In this document: in pieces, positions 59,873 through 64,000 of the stretch
Layout of the letters: each line of letters starts with the position of its first letter
Numbering within the stretch: position 1 is the first letter of the stretch
Assembly: GCA_964435235.1 (NCBI GenBank)
Contig: CAYSXZ010000047.1
Location: 8,369 to 72,368, forward strand
Direction: 5' to 3'
From: JAVZJR01 sp964435235
GTDB taxonomy: Archaea; Micrarchaeota; Micrarchaeia; Anstonellales; Bilamarchaeaceae
DNA length: 64,000 bases
The notes under the pieces: model-generated
What the model saw: only the letters and a program-made list of their open reading frames with translations
The model's database searches: none
What the model was told of the DNA's origin: nothing
Made by a program: the position numbers and the translations under genes

Positions 59873-60730
59873 ATGGCCAATAATCCGCCCATTTCGTTAA
59901 AAAGGGATATTGAAAGTATAAAAAAAGTTACTTCTGAGATTATTAGAGAATATGGTCTAAAAACCCCATGCCTTTATTGCCGCAATTTTTCAAGATGCGC
60001 ATTTATCGGAAGCATCGCTTTTATCGTAGGCGGGCAGTACTGTACGAGAAACTGCAGATTCTGCATTATCAAGCATCACAAGAAACCTCTAAAGCCTGAT
60101 AGGGAAGAACCGGAGAGAATAGCTGCTGCTGTAAGAGCGCTTGGACTTAGGCATGTCGTGCTCAGTTCAGTAAGCCGTGACGATTTGGAGGACATGGGCG
60201 CGGGACATCTCGCACGCTGTATAATGGCGGTAAAGCTGTGGAACAGAGGAACGTTTGTCGAAGCCTTCATACCAAACTATGGCGGAAGACGCGATCTTAT
60301 TAAGAAGATTGTAGACGCAAAGCCAGATATAATAGGCCATGGCATAGAGACTGTTAAGAGATTGCAGCATATAGTAAGAGACGGTCAAAACAGATACTAC
60401 GAATCCCTTCAAACTATTAAAGCAATAAGAGAGCTTTCAAAGGAAATGATAATAAAATCATCACTGATGCTTGGCTTTAGAGAAGAGAAAACCGAAGTTC
60501 TTGCTACCCTTAGGCATCTGAGGAAGGCAGGCGTTGATATGATAACAATAGGGCAGTACCTCAGGCCAACAAAAAATAATCTTAGGGTGCTCGAGTATGT
60601 TCCGCGCGATGTTTTCGAATTCTATGAGAGGGAAGCTTATCAGTTAGGATACAAGTATGTGTTAGCAAAGCCTACTGCAACCTACTCTTATCTGAGCGAT
60701 AGGATGCTGGCATTATTGAATAGACTCTGA
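59873..60730 (+). CDS. lipA: Lipoyl synthase-like radical SAM enzyme (LipA family, divergent)
   Basis: A 285-residue radical SAM protein most like lipoyl synthase. The radical SAM cluster motif is CTRNCRFC (C57, C61, C64). Further cysteines C33, C36 and C42 lie where LipA holds its auxiliary cluster, though spaced CX2CX5C and not the usual CX4CX5C. Core blocks VVLSSVSRDDLEDMG, SSLMLGFREEKTEVL and DMITIGQYLRPTKNNL match the family. The C-terminal serine of LipA (RSSYHA) is replaced by KPTATYSYLSD. The substrate may therefore differ. It ends inside the 3' end of trm1 (18-bp overlap). No other lipoate gene is in the window. Confidence 0.75.
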   Translation: MANNPPISLKRDIESIKKVTSEIIREYGLKTPCLYCRNFSRCAFIGSIAFIVGGQYCTRNCRFCIIKHHKKPLKPDREEPERIAAAVRALGLRHVVLSSVSRDDLEDMGAGHLARCIMAVKLWNRGTFVEAFIPNYGGRRDLIKKIVDAKPDIIGHGIETVKRLQHIVRDGQNRYYESLQTIKAIRELSKEMIIKSSLMLGFREEKTEVLATLRHLRKAGVDMITIGQYLRPTKNNLRVLEYVPRDVFEFYEREAYQLGYKYVLAKPTATYSYLSDRMLALLNRL

Positions 60731-61801
60731 AAATGTATCCAAAAGAATGTCGTATGGTGCATCTGTCTTTATTGATGTAGGAGAGAAATGATCCTTTCCT
60801 GCCTTAAACCCTTTCTTACGCAATCCTGAAATGACCTCTTCTGTTTTTGGAACTAAGCTCGCCTTCAAACGCTTCGCCATAGCATGCAATTCATAATGGT
60901 ATGGTGGCATTCCGATTTCGTCCTCAAACAACTTGAGCATTTTTCTAATCTCATCCTTATGTGAATAGTTTCTTTTCTCATTCAGTTCTGCCATTTTTTC
61001 TATAAATATTTTTTCGTGGAGATCCCCTAACCATAACGGTCCTGCATAATCTAAGAGAGCGCCGCAATTTGTGCATTTTTCTCTCGGAAATTTCGCTGCA
61101 TTTCTATACCCGCACGATTGACAAAACTCAACATATCCAAGCATGTCCATGCTCTTATAGGCAAGGTCAGCGCTTCGTTTCACTTCTATAATCGTCTTCA
61201 AATAATGAGATTTAGAAAATGAAAGCAGTGGTTTAATCCCCATGTTAAATTCTGCTGCTGTTTCCGCTATTCGCCTTATTAAAATTCTTAATCCATTCTC
61301 GTGTGTGAATTCATTGTTTAGGGGTTTTGAATGGTAATTCTTTATACATGCCCTTGTCTTTCCGCCGCAAAGTACTGCGACATCTGTTGCCGTGACAGAT
61401 AGGTATGCTATCTTTTTTGGATTGAAAACACGAAATCCATCATAAAGATAAGGCGCAGGTGTTCCAAACGGATCTAGTTCAAGAAAATCTGCTGAGATAT
61501 CAAAAACAACACGCGATATGTTTCCATGAATTGCTTCATGTTCTATCCTTGCTTTTTTTGCATTTTCTTTTGCACATTTTATTGCATTCTTTTCAATATC
61601 TACAAATATTACGTGTTTTACATTCTTGTTTTCTTTAGCATATCTTATTCCGCGTATTCCTGTTGCACAGAATGAATCACAAATTTCGAGCTGATTGCGA
61701 ATTGCTCCAACTGCAATGGAACACATACTCCTGCAGAATGTCATTTTTGGATTGTAAAAAACATTCTTTGAAACAGAAAATTTGATACCTTCTTCTTCCA
61801 T
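60713..61801 (-). CDS. trm1: tRNA (guanine-26) dimethyltransferase Trm1
   Basis: A 362-residue Trm1 methyltransferase for G26 of tRNA. The motif FYNPKMTFCRSMCSIAVGAI, the SAM site in DSFCATGIRGIRYAKE, the catalytic FLELDPFGTPAPYL and the zinc site (CQSCG...CTNCG) are evident. It lies directly after truD (TruD stop and Trm1 ATG are adjacent), so two tRNA modification genes form an operon. Its 3' end overlaps the lipA-like gene. Confidence 0.92.
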   Translation of the reverse strand: MEEEGIKFSVSKNVFYNPKMTFCRSMCSIAVGAIRNQLEICDSFCATGIRGIRYAKENKNVKHVIFVDIEKNAIKCAKENAKKARIEHEAIHGNISRVVFDISADFLELDPFGTPAPYLYDGFRVFNPKKIAYLSVTATDVAVLCGGKTRACIKNYHSKPLNNEFTHENGLRILIRRIAETAAEFNMGIKPLLSFSKSHYLKTIIEVKRSADLAYKSMDMLGYVEFCQSCGYRNAAKFPREKCTNCGALLDYAGPLWLGDLHEKIFIEKMAELNEKRNYSHKDEIRKMLKLFEDEIGMPPYHYELHAMAKRLKASLVPKTEEVISGLRKKGFKAGKDHFSPTSIKTDAPYDILLDTFSESIQ

Positions 61802-63010
61802 TTAATCACTATGTTTTTTAATATCTATAAACTCTCTTAAGGCTACTGTTGCATAGCTTCCTGCTGGCAAGGAGAAGCGAAAGGTATCGTTAGAAAAAGA
61901 AAAGTCCTTTAAAGGAGCAAACAACGTTCTGAAGTTTCCCTTAGATGAAATTTCAGGGATGATTCTTAATTTGAAATCGCTCTGTTTTATTTCTAACTCT
62001 TTAAGAAGGGCGTTCTCTCGCTCATTCAGTTTGCTTTCATACCCAATTAATTTCCCAACCAGCCATTTTTCTTCATTTCTTTTCGAGATATCCGGAAAGC
62101 CGTAAGCGTTTTCTCCGCAGAAATACTCTCCATCTTCCTTACGTATCTCTCCCTCCCTAATCCTATCTGAAAGGAGTCTGTTAAAGATGTAGGATTGAAA
62201 TGCATGGATAAACATAAGAAGGGTTGCTCTTGGTAATCTTCGAAGTGCACCCACGTAATCGTTCTGATTTTTTGAAAGATAATCAAGCATGCTTCTCTCC
62301 AGCTTTAGATAAGAAGGAAAATTTTTTAGCGCAGTAGAAAAATTCAACGTCTCCTGAAGACTTTTCCGTGCCGCTCTCGCCTCTTCATTCTCCTCTCCTT
62401 CGCTATCGCAAAGAAAGGTAAGAACTGCCTTATCCGCCCTTCCCCTCAAAAGATATTCACCAATGATATGCGTATTCTTTCTATTCGATCCAAACCTCTG
62501 CTCTCCAAAATAGTTTGGGAATCTTCCATCAATTTCGCTATAAATATCCGTTACCCTCTCGCTATCCTTTGTATCTATTACCTTAATCGTAAATCTATTC
62601 CCGAGGAGTTCACCAAGATGTACCTTATCTTTAGCGACCCATGCTCCATTTATCCGAATGTCTTTCAGGTTAAGAGATAGCAATTCTGCGGCGTCAACCT
62701 TAAATACAGAAACAATTTGAGTGGAAATTGAATTCTTATCCTTGTTTCCAGCATAATTAAATCTTCGTGGACTTATCCTTAATTCCTTTGCAATCCTTCT
62801 TATCGCACCTTCTGTGGTCCAATCTTGCTTTTGCAATATAAAATGCGTGTAGTTACCAGTTCCGTCAGTGCATCTAATCCCCTTATCAACTTCAAAAACT
62901 ATCCCGTTCGTTCCAATCTCTTCCACTATAAAATCTTCCGGCTTCGTCTTTATTCTTCCGCCAATTCCTGGCGTCTTAGAAAGATGAGAAAGAAATTCCA
63001 TGGTAATCAT
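61802..63010 (-). CDS. truD: tRNA pseudouridine synthase TruD
   Basis: A 402-residue TruD pseudouridine synthase that modifies U13 in tRNA. The catalytic aspartate is in FNYAGNKDKNSISTQIVSVF, followed by the family motif NYFGEQRFGSNRKNTHIIGE. The inserted TRUD domain lies in the second half. Two ATGs (63010, 63001) are possible starts. It is the first gene of an operon with trm1, and divergent from the acidic protein gene, with an AT-rich promoter region between. Confidence 0.92.
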   Translation of the reverse strand: MITMEFLSHLSKTPGIGGRIKTKPEDFIVEEIGTNGIVFEVDKGIRCTDGTGNYTHFILQKQDWTTEGAIRRIAKELRISPRRFNYAGNKDKNSISTQIVSVFKVDAAELLSLNLKDIRINGAWVAKDKVHLGELLGNRFTIKVIDTKDSERVTDIYSEIDGRFPNYFGEQRFGSNRKNTHIIGEYLLRGRADKAVLTFLCDSEGEENEEARAARKSLQETLNFSTALKNFPSYLKLERSMLDYLSKNQNDYVGALRRLPRATLLMFIHAFQSYIFNRLLSDRIREGEIRKEDGEYFCGENAYGFPDISKRNEEKWLVGKLIGYESKLNERENALLKELEIKQSDFKLRIIPEISSKGNFRTLFAPLKDFSFSNDTFRFSLPAGSYATVALREFIDIKKHSD

Positions 63011-63090
63011 TTTTGCATACTTCTCTAACCATATTCCCCAACATACATATTTATAAATCTTTTTAGACTAATTATATTTAGTGGTTTTGT

Positions 63091-63942
63091 ATGTCCGAAA
63101 AAAATATTAATGAAAAAATAGGGGATGCAGGAAGGAAGAGTGAGAAGGAAGAGCGCAAGCAAGGATTGTTTGCAAAGATTAAGCCTCTTGCAGAAGGAGC
63201 TATGGTTGGTGTTGTCAGCAGTGCGCTTATTTTAGGCAGTTGTACAAGATTTACAGATTTCCCTATGCCAAACATTCGCCAGGACGCTGAATCAGACACT
63301 CAAGAATCTGATAATAAGACAAAGCTAGAAAATATCCCAAGAGACGCGAGCGAGGACGAAGCAGTAGAAATTGTAGAAGACGAAGTTTCTCCTGATGATG
63401 AAGAAGCAGAAGAAGACGCAGTTGAAGAAGAGCTTGCAGATGTTCCTGAGGAAGATGCAGTAGAAGACGAAGCAGTAGAAATTGTAGAGGACGAAGTTTC
63501 TCCTGAAGAGGAAGATGTTGCAGTAGATCCGGATGCAGAAGTAGAAGAAGAACTCCCTGCAGACGTTATAGAAGATGAAGTACAGGATGCTACTGAAGCA
63601 GAAGAAGATGCAACAGAAGACGTATCAGAAGTCACAGATGTAGGTGCTGAAGAGGAGATTAGTATTGAATGTAATCCTTTTGATGAAACAAGAACTGTGT
63701 TCATAAGACTTAACGACATCGCTACTGTTGGAAATGTATCTATCAGGTATGACAGCTATTCTGGAACTACTGGTACATACTCCATACTTTGCGGAGACGG
63801 TGTTGTAAGAGAAGGCATAGTAATATCTGAGAGAAGTGATAGGAGTATAGATGTTCCTGAACAAGGATTTTCAGTTAGACTTTATGTCAATGCAGTCAGT
63901 AGCCGGGCAAGCAATGTAACTGTGTATGTAGATGCATACTGA
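63091..63942 (+). CDS. Acidic repeat-containing membrane-anchored/lipoprotein-like protein
   Basis: A 283-residue protein. A charged cytoplasmic-looking N-terminus (1-33) is followed by one hydrophobic helix (AMVGVVSSALILGSC, 37-51) that ends like a lipobox. Next is an extremely acidic stretch (about 60-195), where Asp/Glu make up roughly half the residues, containing an exact repeat DEAVEIVEDEVSP. The C-terminal domain (196-283) is beta-rich, contains two cysteines and looks like a small adhesion or Ig-like fold. No family is recognised. It may sit on the cell surface and bind cations or mediate adhesion. Confidence 0.65.
   Translation: MSEKNINEKIGDAGRKSEKEERKQGLFAKIKPLAEGAMVGVVSSALILGSCTRFTDFPMPNIRQDAESDTQESDNKTKLENIPRDASEDEAVEIVEDEVSPDDEEAEEDAVEEELADVPEEDAVEDEAVEIVEDEVSPEEEDVAVDPDAEVEEELPADVIEDEVQDATEAEEDATEDVSEVTDVGAEEEISIECNPFDETRTVFIRLNDIATVGNVSIRYDSYSGTTGTYSILCGDGVVREGIVISERSDRSIDVPEQGFSVRLYVNAVSSRASNVTVYVDAY
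63355..63506 (+). repeat. Direct repeat within acidic protein gene
   Basis: A 41-bp unit at 63355-63395 recurs at 63466-63506 with a 111-bp period and a single difference (A/G). It encodes DEAVEIVEDEVSP twice, evidence of recent in-frame duplication. Confidence 0.8.
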
Positions 63943-63969
63943 AATGTGGGAAAGACTTAAATAGAAAGG

Positions 63970-63978
63970 TTTTTAAAT
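63970..63978 (+). promoter_or_regulatory. TATA-like box at the right edge
   Basis: TTTTTAAAT, like boxes before leaderless genes elsewhere in the window; it suggests a rightward gene starting just past the window end. Confidence 0.3.
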
Positions 63979-64000
63979 CTATTTTAACACTATTTTATAA

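Noticed and set aside
63300..63719. 139-codon minus-strand frame made mainly of serine and threonine
   Set aside because: Mirror image of the acidic stretch in the plus-strand protein; composition is explained by its GAA/GAT codons.
1..64000. Search by eye for CRISPR arrays, rRNA genes and replication-origin repeats
   Set aside because: No series of regularly spaced repeats, no rRNA-like sequence and no cluster of origin boxes was seen; the repeats around the two ATPase genes are too few and too far apart to be CRISPR.

Overview
The window is archaeal. Diagnostic genes are RNA polymerase with both large subunits split (H, B'', B', A', A''), archaeal NusA, L30e, S24e, S27ae, aIF5A, LSm, Kae1, Dph2, Trm1, TruD, RNase P component 4, archaeal DnaG, archaeal phosphoglycerate mutase and a Tad-like archaeal type IV pilus with a class III signal peptide pilin. 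Many first genes look leaderless, with a TATA-like box 25-30 nt before the start codon. Genes inside operons carry GGTGA or GGAGG ribosome sites. Small split proteins, lysine/glutamate-rich tails and large lineage-specific membrane proteins would suit a DPANN-type or deep euryarchaeal lineage, perhaps Micrarchaeota-like. That placement is a guess: there is no rRNA in the window.

Layout. 0-3 kb: the start of a leftward gene, then two AAA ATPase genes, each bracketed by its own ~50 bp direct repeat. 3-6 kb: AmrS-like radical SAM enzyme, an unknown gene, an archaeal asparagine synthetase with a frameshift, and a divergent Lrp/AsnC regulator. 6-10.6 kb: heat-shock operon (winged helix, hsp20, grpE, dnaK, dnaJ). 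10.6-14.5 kb: accessory island with transposase remnants, a DUF2080 gene, an IS5-like transposase with a canonical slippery heptamer, and small membrane proteins. 14.5-24 kb: lipoprotein hydrolase and the RNA polymerase operon. 24-32 kb: leftward pilus cluster (two coiled-coil proteins, ATPase, two membrane platform proteins, pilin). 32-42 kb: tRNA thiolation, a decayed gene, a membrane-anchored regulator/lipoprotein pair, CBS protein, Toprim protein, DnaG, ApgM, PIN protein, a MidA-like methyltransferase and Dph2.

42-50 kb is the most unusual part. Six consecutive leftward genes encode polytopic membrane proteins that are paralogues: each has a helical hairpin followed by a core containing an LRxFxxTRxxG-type motif. 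One also carries two extra VirB2/pilin-like two-helix hairpins behind a signal peptide. The array resembles the membrane part of a type IV secretion or DNA-transfer machine, but no function can be assigned from sequence alone.

50-64 kb: AspRS-SurE, tRNA-Ala(GGC), a third AAA ATPase (nuclease-type C-terminus, tandem palindromes over its start site), LSm, NYN and TatD proteins, aIF5A-S24e-S27ae-CPBP protease-Kae1, a disulfide oxidoreductase, RNase P component 4, a DUF63 protein, a divergent lipoyl synthase, Trm1-TruD and an acidic repeat-containing envelope protein. The only RNA gene recognised with confidence is the tRNA. No CRISPR array, rRNA or replication origin was seen.
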